Source of the DNA: Oscillospiraceae bacterium
Lineage (GTDB): Bacteria > Bacillota > Clostridia > Oscillospirales > Oscillospiraceae
Direction of reading: 5' to 3'
Length of the DNA stretch: 64,000 nt
Assembly: GCA_015067945.1 (NCBI GenBank)
Contig: SVLM01000002.1
Span: 62,001 to 126,000 of the forward strand
Below the pieces are notes generated by a model, which saw only the letters and a program-made list of their open reading frames with translations, did no database searches and was not told the origin of the DNA. This document shows positions 25,602-33,036 of the stretch, piece after piece. Position 1 is the first letter of the stretch, and each line of letters starts with the position of its first letter. The position numbers and the translations under genes were made by a program.

Positions 25602-27449
25602 TCAATAAATGCGGATTTCGAAAATCCGGGCGTTTTCGCAGCCGTGGGTTGCCAAAACGGTTACCTTCACGGCATCACACTGCACGGAGTCAAAGGACAG
25701 CACGTTCAGACGCTGGTGGTTATCCTGAACCTCCTGAGATGCCACCACAGCACCCTCCCTCAGCAGCTCCACCCGATAGCTCTTGACCAGCTCCAGGGGC
25801 AGATATTTTACCTGCCGCTTGCGGACGTTTTTGATCAGAGACGGCTGAATTTCGTGGCTGAGATCCGTGTCGAAGGTCAGCCGTACCTGCTTGACCGGGG
25901 CTTCCTTCTGCAATTGCAGGCAGATGCTCTGGGGTGTGGTCAGAGGTTCGGAGATCCAGCAGTTGGTGTTTTCATCCATGCTTCTGGATATACCATTGAC
26001 CACATTTTCGCCCTGGCCGCCGGCAATGTGGCTGCTGGTGGTGATCTTTGCAGACCGGGCCAGATCCTTGTCGTCTGCATTGGTATGACCGGGGATGTAG
26101 CAGTCGTTTTTCAGCAGGGTCTGCTGCAGCTGGCGGATATGGCTCTGACCCACCTGCCGGGGGGTGCAGCCCTGCTGTACAGCGATGGCTGCGGCGGTGC
26201 CGGCGGCCTGACCGCCTACGGCACAGGTACCCATAACCCGCAGGGAGGAAAAGGCCATTTTCGATGCACTGACATCCCGGCCGGCCATCATCAGATTTTC
26301 TACATTGCGGCTGTAGAAGCAGCGGTAAGGGATGGAATAGTGACCCTCGAAATTGTAGACCTTGGAGGGGGTGATATCCAGAGATTTGGCTCCGCCGGGA
26401 ACGTGGACATCCATGGGCCACGCACCGTAGGCCACTGCGTCATCGAAAATCCGGTTGGAGCGGATGTCGTTCTCGTTGAGCAGGTAATCGCCCTCCAGGC
26501 GGCGGCTTTCCCGGTAGCCGGGAACCATACTCACCCATTCTAAGTCCAGATTGTCCGCACCGTGGTCGCCCTGATTTTTGATGTGATCCCATACGCCGTA
26601 GAGTACCTTCAGCAGGTCGTCACGGATTTCCTCGCTCTGGGCGATGATATCATCATAATCGCCGCCCAGCTCGATCCACCAGTAGCCGGCGTCTACGTTG
26701 GAGAACTCCGGCAGACGGTTCTTTGTGCTGTCAAATTCCGCGATTTCGCCGCCGTCGGAGTGGGAGCAAACATGATCCACATGGGGGCGGTTCTTCAGGT
26801 CCTCCTCCGTGTAGGTGTTGGCCCAGACGGGTTTGATGAACTCCACCGGCTCGCCCCGGTCCGTGGCGGCGAACATAATGGTGTTGCCCATGGTGTAGGT
26901 GTTGGCCTCCTCCGGGGCAGTGGGTTCGTTGAATTCGTATTTGGATTCCGAGCCGATCCGGCTTGCCGCACCGGCCATCACGCCTACGGTGCCGTGGCCG
27001 GTGGCATCGATGAAGATCTTGCCCCGGACGGTCAGCTGGGTTTCGGTGGTGTTCTGGTGACCCACCACAGCGGCAATCTTGCCCCCGTCCATAATCACAT
27101 TATCGATATTGGTGTTCAGATAGGGGGTGATATTTGGCTCCAATTTGACCTTTTCCCATACGATCATGTCGAAAATGGGGAAATTGGCGTAGGGATTTCT
27201 GCGTTTGTTTTCCAGAAGGATTTCTTCGAGAATACCGGTCTCCCGCAGGTTAGCCTTGGAAGAATGGCAGTTTGCACCCACGATGTGCATCCGGGTCTCG
27301 GAGCTGCCGGTACCGCCAAAAACCGGGCGGTTTTGGATCAGTGCTACGCTTACGCCCTCTCTGGCGGCGGCGATGGCCGCACAGACACCGGAAAATCCGC
27401 CGCCGATGACAACGACGTCAAAGGACGCTTCTTTCTGATTGATTGCCAT
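25602..27449 (-). CDS. FAD-dependent oxidoreductase (FAD_oxidored family) with C-terminal beta domain
   Basis: A 615-residue predicted flavoprotein. The N-terminal dinucleotide-binding motif is VVVIGGGFSGVCAAIAAARE, with a second FAD contact in KIFIDATGHGTVGVMAGA and a late AGRDVSASKMAFSSLRVMGT segment. The last ~150 residues form a beta-rich domain of discoidin-like character. The reaction is unknown; relatives are found next to glycan-degradation genes, but no such neighbour is seen here. ATG 27449 (MAINQKEASFD) follows AGGAG with an 8-nt spacer; the GTG at 27458 is too close to it. It is a monocistronic unit downstream of a repeat-rich region. Confidence 0.75.
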   Translation of the reverse strand: MAINQKEASFDVVVIGGGFSGVCAAIAAAREGVSVALIQNRPVFGGTGSSETRMHIVGANCHSSKANLRETGILEEILLENKRRNPYANFPIFDMIVWEKVKLEPNITPYLNTNIDNVIMDGGKIAAVVGHQNTTETQLTVRGKIFIDATGHGTVGVMAGAASRIGSESKYEFNEPTAPEEANTYTMGNTIMFAATDRGEPVEFIKPVWANTYTEEDLKNRPHVDHVCSHSDGGEIAEFDSTKNRLPEFSNVDAGYWWIELGGDYDDIIAQSEEIRDDLLKVLYGVWDHIKNQGDHGADNLDLEWVSMVPGYRESRRLEGDYLLNENDIRSNRIFDDAVAYGAWPMDVHVPGGAKSLDITPSKVYNFEGHYSIPYRCFYSRNVENLMMAGRDVSASKMAFSSLRVMGTCAVGGQAAGTAAAIAVQQGCTPRQVGQSHIRQLQQTLLKNDCYIPGHTNADDKDLARSAKITTSSHIAGGQGENVVNGISRSMDENTNCWISEPLTTPQSICLQLQKEAPVKQVRLTFDTDLSHEIQPSLIKNVRKRQVKYLPLELVKSYRVELLREGAVVASQEVQDNHQRLNVLSFDSVQCDAVKVTVLATHGCENARIFEIRIY

Positions 27450-27568
27450 GATATGCACTCCTTTTTCATAAGGTTCTTCTATGCTATCATATCATTAAAA
27501 ATAACAAATTCAACACATGAAATTGGTGATTTATTACACCAGATAACGATATTTCCCATTTTAGGTAT

Positions 27569-27849
27569 GTAGGGGCTTATCATTGCTCGTCCGCAATACC
27601 GTCTTTTTGTCATTGCGAGGGAGTAGCGAAGCGAATCTAAATCAACAATTGCGTTAAGCAATTACAATAGAAATGCGAAGCACGACAGTGGCAATCTCCT
27701 TAGTTTTTCTCCTGACCGGGGGACTGCCACACCAGTGTGCACACTGGTTCGCAATGACAGTTCTAACGAGGGGATTGCCACGGCCCGTTGGGCCTCGCAA
27801 TGACATAATATTCGAAAATGACGGACGGACGGCCAATGGCCGCCCCTAC
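27569..27849. repeat. Cluster of palindromic elements
   Basis: A GTAGGGGCTTATCATTGCTC-type unit (27569-27594), a full CATTGCGAGG/CAATGACA element with the long-arm module (27608-27759), a half element (27765-27805) and a GGACGGCCAATGGCCGCCCC-type unit ending in TAC (27827-27849). No coding potential is convincing in 27450-28109. Confidence 0.83.
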
Positions 27850-27878
27850 AAGTCCTACCGGGGGTGGTCGCCCTCTTC

Positions 27879-28068
27879 AATTCCCGTACGGCAAAAAAAG
27901 ACACACACCTTGATGAGCGGTAAGAAACAAGCACGTATTCTCTTTCATTTCCCAGTCCTTACGGACTGTGCTCTGAAAGAGCGGGAATCTCCCCCGACCT
28001 AAAAAACATGCCACCGGCATGTTTTTTGCCTCGCTTCGCTCGGCCGGTCTCTTCGATTCCCGTACGGC
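27879..28068. other. tRNA-Glu T-arm-like copies and hairpins next to the tRNA pair
   Basis: TTCAATTCCCGTACGGC (around 27881-27897) and TTCGATTCCCGTACGGC (around 28052-28068) match the T-arm and acceptor strand of the neighbouring tRNA-Glu, but in the opposite orientation. A hairpin AAAAAACATG-CC-ACCGG-CATGTTTTTT (28001-28027) lies between them. They look like leftovers of tRNA-end duplication or recombination; no complete second tRNA can be folded. Confidence 0.5.
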
Positions 28069-28069
28069 A

Positions 28070-28107
28070 AAAAAATAACACCACCCTGATGGGTGGTGTT
28101 ATTTTTT
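28070..28107 (-). terminator. Terminator after the tRNA-Met/tRNA-Glu unit
   Basis: Stem AATAACACCACCC / GGGTGGTGTTATT with a TGAT loop and T runs on both strands, directly at the 3' end of tRNA-Glu. Confidence 0.87.
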
Positions 28108-28109
28108 GG

Positions 28110-28181
28110 TGACCCGTACGGGAATCGAACCCATGTTACCGCCGTGAAAGGGCGGTGTCTTAACCGCTTGACCAACGGGCC
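28110..28181 (-). tRNA. tRNA-Glu (anticodon TTC)
   Basis: The 72-nt cloverleaf has acceptor GGCCCGT / ACGGGTC (one G-T pair), anticodon stem CCGCC / GGCGG with loop CTTTCAC giving TTC, and T-arm ATGGG-TTCGATT-CCCGT. CCA is encoded at 28107-28109. It is the second gene of a two-tRNA transcript. Confidence 0.95.
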
Positions 28182-28184
28182 TGG

Positions 28185-28257
28185 TAGCGGCGACCTGACT
28201 TGAACAGGTGACAGACCGGGTATGAACCGGGTACTCTACCAACTGAGTTACGCCGCC
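28185..28257 (-). tRNA. tRNA-Met (anticodon CAT; elongator or Ile2 type)
   Basis: A 73-nt cloverleaf beginning GGCGGCG, with anticodon stem ACCCGG / CCGGTC-type pairing and loop TTCATAC giving CAT. CCA is encoded at 28182-28184 and abuts the first base of tRNA-Glu, so no spacer separates the two genes. It lacks the initiator-type GGG/CCC anticodon stem; lysidine-modified tRNA-Ile2 cannot be excluded. The first acceptor pair is G-T. Confidence 0.92.
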
Positions 28258-28375
28258 ATGGGTGGTCAAAATTCCGATTTCGTCGAAATCAGCTATGTCA
28301 TTATATACAAGCATGCCCCTTTTGTCAAGTGAAAATTCAAGATTTTTTGGGCATAATCCCATTGGAGGTGTTTGT

Positions 28376-28756
28376 ATGCGATTTTGGAAGGCTTGTGTGA
28401 TGTTTTATTTGGGCGGCGGTGCCTATATGGCACTGGAATTTTTATGGCGTGGACGCAGCCACGGGAGTATGTTTGTGCTGGGAGGACTGTGTTTTCTGCT
28501 TATCGGAAAGCTCAGCAGCTGGCTGGCACGGTTACCCCTGGCGGTGCAGCTGTTGCTTTTTTCCGCCATGATCACATTTTTGGAGCTGCTGACGGGGCTG
28601 ATCGTCAACTCCGGCTATGGGGTGTGGGATTACCGGAGTGTGCCCTACAATTATCTGGGGCAGATCTGTCTGCCCTTTACCCTGCTGTGGATCCCCGTGA
28701 GTCTGGGAGCAAGGGAGCTATACCGGCTGGCAGACCGGGGTCTTGCCCGTGTGTAA
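28376..28756 (+). CDS. PF06541-type putative ABC transporter permease (four-helix membrane protein)
   Basis: A 126-residue membrane protein with about four hydrophobic helices. The family signature is the segment ELLTGLIVNSGYGVWDYRSV followed by YNYLGQICLPFTLLW. The family is labelled ABC-transporter type IV in domain databases, but no ATPase partner is present and its function is not known. The start ATG 28376 follows GGAGGTG; the upstream in-frame ATG at 28262 overlaps the tRNA promoter region and is rejected. It is divergent from the tRNA pair. A REPIN follows 37 bp after the stop. Confidence 0.7.
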   Translation: MRFWKACVMFYLGGGAYMALEFLWRGRSHGSMFVLGGLCFLLIGKLSSWLARLPLAVQLLLFSAMITFLELLTGLIVNSGYGVWDYRSVPYNYLGQICLPFTLLWIPVSLGARELYRLADRGLARV

Positions 28757-28793
28757 ATTTGCAATTTTGGAATGATCACTATCGTAGTTGTTT

Positions 28794-28864
28794 GTAGGGG
28801 AGGGTCTTGACCCTCCCGTGGACATTGTATCGTCATCGAAGGGAGGGTCAAGACCCTCCCCTAC
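28794..28864. repeat. REPIN: inverted pair of GTAG-type REPs
   Basis: Units 28794-28817 and 28841-28864, inverted and 23 bp apart. A decayed second-type unit (GGCCGTCCCTACG) follows near 28877. Confidence 0.88.
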
Positions 28865-28959
28865 AGGTTCTATTGTGGTTGGCCGTCCCTACGATTCTCC
28901 CTGCACATACATCGCCTCACGACATAGGATGATCAGTCTGTGGATTTGTACATTATTTA

Positions 28960-28988
28960 TTGACGGGACGATATTTTTTTGCTATTCT
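28960..28988 (+). promoter_or_regulatory. Promoter of the nfeD operon
   Basis: TTGACG (28960-28965), 17-bp spacer, TATTCT (28983-28988), 40 bp before the nfeD start. Confidence 0.7.
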
Positions 28989-29027
28989 ATAAGTACCGGG
29001 CAAATCCTATTGATTGGAGGTTACGTT

Positions 29028-29480
29028 ATGAATGCAGCTGCAATTATTTGGCTGATCATCATGGTCGGATTTCTGGTGGTCGAAGCAGCCTGCCCCATTC
29101 ATCTGGTGTCTGTTTGGTTCTCTGTCGGTGCGTTGGTCGCTGCCCTTGTGGGTCAGTTTGGCGGCAGCATCGGATGGCAGATTGCCACATTCTTCGTGGT
29201 GTCGGCATCCTTGCTGGCAGTGCTTTGGCGTTACGTCAAGGCGTTCCTGAATCCCAAGGTGACCAAGACCAATGTGGACAGTGTCATCGGAACAGAGGGC
29301 TATGTGACCGCAGCGGTGGATAACCTCAATGCCACCGGTCAGGTGAAGCTGGGCGGTATGCACTGGACTGCCAGAAGCTCCGACGGAAAGCCTATTGCCG
29401 AAGGTACGCTGATCCGTGTGGATCGGGTCGAGGGTGTAAAGGTCTTCGTGACGGAAGTCAAAGAAGAAATCAGCGTGTAA
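29028..29480 (+). CDS. NfeD-family membrane protein
   Basis: A 150-residue NfeD-type protein: two or three membrane helices in the first ~70 residues, a linker (KAFLNPKVTKTN), and a C-terminal OB-fold domain (GTEGYVTAAVDNLNATGQVK ... EGTLIRVDRVEGVKVFV). NfeD proteins are encoded next to SPFH/stomatin proteins and are thought to work with them in membrane microdomains. Here the SPFH gene follows 27 bp downstream. The ATG follows TGGAGG. Confidence 0.88.
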   Translation: MNAAAIIWLIIMVGFLVVEAACPIHLVSVWFSVGALVAALVGQFGGSIGWQIATFFVVSASLLAVLWRYVKAFLNPKVTKTNVDSVIGTEGYVTAAVDNLNATGQVKLGGMHWTARSSDGKPIAEGTLIRVDRVEGVKVFVTEVKEEISV

Positions 29481-29507
29481 CCACGCACAATATAAGGAGG
29501 AACTGTT

Positions 29508-30428
29508 ATGACATATATTATCATTGCTGTTATCGCGATCGTTTTCGTTATCATTATTTCCAACATCACGGTGGTTCAGCAGTCCCGGGCTTATGTTATT
29601 GAGCGTCTGGGTGCATTCCAGAGCGTGTGGGGTGTTGGCCTGCACATCAAGATCCCCTTCATTGACCGCATTGCCCGTCGGGTCAGTCTGAAGGAGCAGG
29701 TTCTGGATTATCCTCCTCAGCCCGTTATCACCAAGGATAATGTTACCATGCAGATCGACACCGTTGTGTATTTCCAGATCACCGATCCCAAGCTGTACGC
29801 CTACGGCGTGGAGCAGCCCATGGCTGCTATGGAGACCCTCACCGCCACCACCCTGCGTAACATCATCGGCGACCTGGAGCTGGATCAGACCCTGACCAGC
29901 CGTGACGTGGTCAATACCAAGATGCGTGCTATTTTGGATGAGGCTACCGATCCCTGGGGCATCAAGGTCAACCGTGTGGAGCTGAAGAACATTCTGCCTC
30001 CTGCCGATATTCAGAGCTCTATGGAGAAGCAGATGAAGGCCGAGCGTGACCGCCGTCAGGCTATTCTGCAGGCTGAAGGCCAGAAGAAGTCTGCCATTCT
30101 GATCGCCGAAGGTGAGAAGGAGTCCGCAATTTTGCGTGCCAGTGCCGAAAAGGAAGCGGCCATTCTGCGGGCAGAAGCGGAAAAGCAGTCCGCAATTCTG
30201 AAGGCTGACGGTGAAGCCGAGGCCATCCGCAAGGTCCAGCAGGCTCTGGCAGATTCTCTGGAAATGCTGAACCAGAAGGCTCCCAACGAGCAGGTCATCA
30301 AGCTGAAGTCCATCGAGGCTATGCAGAAGATCGCCGACGGCCAGGCCACCAAGATCATCATCCCCAGCGAGATGCAGGGTCTGGTGGGCATGGCAAACGG
30401 TCTGATTGAGGGCGTGAAGGAACAATAA
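29508..30428 (+). CDS. SPFH/stomatin-like membrane protein (QmcA/paraslipin type)
   Basis: A 306-residue protein with one N-terminal membrane helix (~residues 3-20) and an SPFH/Band 7 domain (VVQQSRAYVIERLGAFQSVW start, TKDNVTMQIDTVVYF core). A long alpha-helical coiled-coil tail contains repeated EGEKESAIL/AEAEKEAAIL-like heptads (residues ~185-245). A C-terminal oligomerisation segment ends IIIPSEMQGL. Family members form membrane rings or cages that organise proteases and lipids. It is in an operon with nfeD and the DUF6440 gene (1-bp gap). Confidence 0.9.
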   Translation: MTYIIIAVIAIVFVIIISNITVVQQSRAYVIERLGAFQSVWGVGLHIKIPFIDRIARRVSLKEQVLDYPPQPVITKDNVTMQIDTVVYFQITDPKLYAYGVEQPMAAMETLTATTLRNIIGDLELDQTLTSRDVVNTKMRAILDEATDPWGIKVNRVELKNILPPADIQSSMEKQMKAERDRRQAILQAEGQKKSAILIAEGEKESAILRASAEKEAAILRAEAEKQSAILKADGEAEAIRKVQQALADSLEMLNQKAPNEQVIKLKSIEAMQKIADGQATKIIIPSEMQGLVGMANGLIEGVKEQ

Positions 30429-30429
30429 T

Positions 30430-30627
30430 ATGGCAAAGAAAGAAAAACGCTTTGTCAAAACCTATTCTCAGGGCGGCTGGGATCGCAGCATGGAGATTTG
30501 GGTAGACCGGCAAACCGGTGTGAACTATGTCTGCACCCAAAACGGCTATGCCGGCGGCATGACGCCCCTTTTGAACCGGGACGGAACGCCGGTAATCACC
30601 TCTGTTCCTACAGAATTTGATAAGTAA
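30430..30627 (+). CDS. DUF6440-family small protein
   Basis: A 65-residue soluble protein with the DUF6440 pattern GGWDRSMEIWVDRQTGVNYV followed by GYAGGMTPLLNRDGTPV. The family is widespread in Clostridia and has no assigned function. It starts one base after the SPFH stop and ends just before a terminator, so it is the last gene of the nfeD-SPFH operon, an arrangement that hints at a membrane-domain accessory role (inference). Confidence 0.8.
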   Translation: MAKKEKRFVKTYSQGGWDRSMEIWVDRQTGVNYVCTQNGYAGGMTPLLNRDGTPVITSVPTEFDK

Positions 30628-30632
30628 ATGCA

Positions 30633-30666
30633 AACCGCCGTGGGAAATCCCACGGCGGTGTTTTTA
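30633..30666 (+). terminator. Intrinsic terminator of the nfeD operon
   Basis: Stem ACCGCCGTGGG / CCCACGGCGGT with AAAT loop, followed by GTTTTT. Confidence 0.9.
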
Positions 30667-30689
30667 TGGTAGGGATATCGTAAGAACGT

Positions 30690-30761
30690 GTAGGGGAGGG
30701 TCTTGACCCTCCCTAAAAACTTTGCAACACCATCGACGGGAGGGTCAAGACCCTCCCCTAC
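30690..30761. repeat. REPIN: inverted pair of GTAG-type REPs
   Basis: Units 30690-30713 and 30738-30761, inverted and 24 bp apart, sitting 7 bp beyond the uppP stop codon. Confidence 0.88.
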
Positions 30762-30768
30762 AAAAAAT

Positions 30769-31593
30769 TCAGAAAATCAGGAAATACAGCAGCACCACGG
30801 CACCGAGGACGATGCGGTACACGCCGAATACGGAGAAAGAATGCTTCCGGACATACTCCATCAGGCCACGGATCACCAGCAGGCTGACCACGAAAGCCAC
30901 TACACAGCCGGTGATCAGCACCATAATTTCCGTGTTGGTTGCCTGAACGCCCTCCAGCATAAATTTCAGCAGCTTCAACGCACTGGCACCCAGCATGGTG
31001 GGAATGGCCAGGAAGAAGGAGAATTCCGCACCGGCACTGCGGCTGGCACCCAGGAAAATGGCACCCAAAATGGTGGCACCGGAACGGGATGTACCGGGGA
31101 TCAGACTCAGGCACTGGAACGCACCGATGGCGATGGCGGTCTTGTAATCGATTTGGCTCACATCGGTGATGGCAAATTTCCGGTTCTGATTCCGCTTTTC
31201 CACAAGGATAAAGGCTACGCCGTATACGATCAGCATAGCGGCTACCACCCAGCCGTTGTACAGATTTGCATCCATCCAGTCGTCTAAGAGCAGACCCAGC
31301 ACAGCCGACGGCAGCACCGCCACCACAACCTTGAACCAAAGCTGCCAGGTAGATTTTTTCTGCACCGCGTCCTTCTTGGGACTGAAGGGGTTGAGTTTAT
31401 GGAAGAACAGTACAATGACAGCCAGGATCGCACCCAGCTGAATCACTACCTGGAACATTTCGTAAAAGGCAGGGCTTACATCCAGCTTCACAAATTCATC
31501 CAGCAGGATCAGATGGCCCGTGGAGGACACGGGCAGCCATTCGGTAATGCCCTCGACAATGCCGAAAAGCAGGGCTTTCAAAAATTCCCACAT
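30769..31593 (-). CDS. uppP: Undecaprenyl-diphosphate phosphatase UppP (BacA)
   Basis: Integral membrane phosphatase that recycles undecaprenyl diphosphate to the monophosphate lipid carrier for cell-wall synthesis; extra copies give bacitracin tolerance. The 274-residue protein has the two catalytic loops of the family: [20 protein letters not shown] near the N-terminus and [18 protein letters not shown] near residue 165, with about eight membrane helices. The ATG follows AAAAAGGAG. It is monocistronic, with repeat elements on both sides. Confidence 0.95.
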   Translation of the reverse strand: MWEFLKALLFGIVEGITEWLPVSSTGHLILLDEFVKLDVSPAFYEMFQVVIQLGAILAVIVLFFHKLNPFSPKKDAVQKKSTWQLWFKVVVAVLPSAVLGLLLDDWMDANLYNGWVVAAMLIVYGVAFILVEKRNQNRKFAITDVSQIDYKTAIAIGAFQCLSLIPGTSRSGATILGAIFLGASRSAGAEFSFFLAIPTMLGASALKLLKFMLEGVQATNTEIMVLITGCVVAFVVSLLVIRGLMEYVRKHSFSVFGVYRIVLGAVVLLYFLIF

Positions 31594-31651
31594 AAAAATC
31601 GACTCCTTTTTAGAAATAGACGGAAGAGCAAAACTTATCTTTGCGGGGCTG

Positions 31652-31844
31652 TGTCATTGCGAGGGAGCGTAAGCGACCGTGGCAATCTCCTAAGTATTTC
31701 TCCTAACCGGGGGATTGCCACGTCGGGCGTTGCATTTTTATTGTAATTGCTTACCGCAATTGTTGATTTAGAATCGCTTCGCTACTCCTCGCAATGACAA
31801 AAGGATGAGGGGATTGCCACGGCCCGTTGGGCCTCGCAATGACA
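31652..31844. repeat. CATTGCGAGG / CAATGACA elements (one full, one half)
   Basis: A full element with the long-arm module at 31652-31799 and a half element (GGGGATTGCCACGG through CTCGCAATGACA) at 31803-31844. Apart from the downstream promoter, 31594-32006 holds nothing else. Confidence 0.87.
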
Positions 31845-31940
31845 ACAATGTTATTTGCTCTATCATACCCCATTGGGCATTCAAAAGCAAGAAAAAGTTG
31901 CTTGTTCACATTTTTGGGTGAAACTCTTAAAAAAATGTTC

Positions 31941-31968
31941 ATGACAATTCAGAAAAATGCGGTATAAT
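31941..31968 (+). promoter_or_regulatory. Promoter of the two-component regulator gene
   Basis: ATGACA (31941-31946), 16-bp spacer, perfect TATAAT (31963-31968). Confidence 0.6.
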
Positions 31969-32006
31969 AGAAGAAAAAACCAATTATCACAAATAGGAGG
32001 ATATTT

Positions 32007-32693
32007 ATGGCTACTTCGGTTTTGGTTGTAGAAGATGACCGCAATATTGCGGAATTGCTGCAAATTTATCTGGAAAAAGAGGGCTATGCCGTAACCATGG
32101 CATTTGACGGCGGTCAGGGTCTGAGTAAATACCGTGCCATCCGGCCGGATCTGGTGCTTTTGGATGTGATGATGCCGGTGATGGACGGCTGGGCGGTTTG
32201 CAGGGCCATCCGTGCAGACGGCAATACCCCCATTATCATGCTCACAGCCAAGGGCGAGCTGGATGATAAGGTGGCAGGCCTGAAATCCGGTGCGGACGAC
32301 TATATCACAAAGCCCTTTGAAATGAAGGAAGTCCTTGCCCGGATCGAGGCGGTGCTCCGCCGCAGTACCGGTGCTGTGAGTGAGAAGAAAAAGCAGCGGC
32401 TGGTTTTCGATAAACTGATCATCGATATGGAGGCCTTCGAGCTGACGGTGGACGGCAAAAAAGTGGATACGCCCCCCAAGGAACTGGAGCTGCTGTTCTG
32501 TCTGGCATCCTCTCCCAACCGGGTCTACACCCGCAATCAGCTGCTGGACGAGGTCTGGGACATTGAGTATTTTGGCGACAGCCGGACGGTGGACGTGCAT
32601 ATCAAGCGGCTTAGGGATAAGCTGGAATTCGTCAGCAAGGAATGGAATCTGACAACCGTTTGGGGCGTCGGATATAAATTCGAAGTTTTCTAA
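32007..32693 (+). CDS. OmpR/PhoB-family response regulator
   Basis: A 228-residue cytoplasmic regulator. The receiver domain (residues 1-118) has the acidic pocket (VVEDD), the phospho-acceptor D53 in LVLLDVMMPVMDG, the conserved Thr in IIMLTAKG and Lys in YITKPFEMKE. The C-terminal winged helix (about 130-228) has the RTVDVHIKRLRDKLE recognition helix. Its partner is the histidine kinase at 33037-34464; an unusual hairpin array separates the two genes. The target genes are unknown; the downstream PDZ membrane protein is a possible member of the regulon. Confidence 0.93.
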   Translation: MATSVLVVEDDRNIAELLQIYLEKEGYAVTMAFDGGQGLSKYRAIRPDLVLLDVMMPVMDGWAVCRAIRADGNTPIIMLTAKGELDDKVAGLKSGADDYITKPFEMKEVLARIEAVLRRSTGAVSEKKKQRLVFDKLIIDMEAFELTVDGKKVDTPPKELELLFCLASSPNRVYTRNQLLDEVWDIEYFGDSRTVDVHIKRLRDKLEFVSKEWNLTTVWGVGYKFEVF

Positions 32694-32880
32694 ACTTCGA
32701 ATTTAACGAAGTTTGCCTAACGGCAAGTGAAGTTTATTGCATAAGTGAAGTTACTGCGTAGTGAAGTTACGCCTTCGGCGAAGTGTTATTTGGCAAACCT
32801 AACTTCACTTGGCGTAAGCCAAACTTCACTGGCCTTGCAAACTTCACTTTTGCGAAGCAAAAACTTCACTTTACTGAAAA
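32694..32880. repeat. Array of AGTGAAGTT / AACTTCACT hairpins between regulator and kinase genes
   Basis: The start of the array holds direct copies of GTGAAGTT (about 32729, 32745, 32760) separated by small palindromes (TTGCCTAACGGCAA, TACGCCTTCGGCGA). They are followed by inverted copies AACTTCACT (about 32801, 32823, 32840, 32865), again with small palindromes (TTGGCGTAAGCCAA, TTTTGCGAAGCAAAA). The left and right halves can pair as one long structure. No ORF; 32880-33036 is AT-rich without visible features other than the kinase ribosome site. Confidence 0.8.
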
Positions 32881-33036
32881 CTACCACAAAAACTACCGCA
32901 CTGCTGACATTAAACAATTTTTCTGATGGTAATTGCGGTTCAATACGGTAACAGAGTAAAGAAATGAGGTTAAATTATGCTAATGAGATATAGTAAAGTT
33001 TACAAATTGCGTTATAAGTTTGAGGTGTTGTAAACT

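Noticed and set aside
27662-28002. Small frames in the repeat cluster before the tRNA pair
   Set aside because: They are made entirely of palindromic repeat sequence and contain no ribosome site.
28262-28375. Longer N-terminus for the PF06541 membrane protein
   Set aside because: It would start within the tRNA upstream region; GGAGGTG directly precedes the internal ATG 28376.
32694-32880. Possible CRISPR array from repeated GTGAAGTT
   Set aside because: Units are 8-9 nt, spacing is irregular, they occur in both orientations and no cas gene is present.
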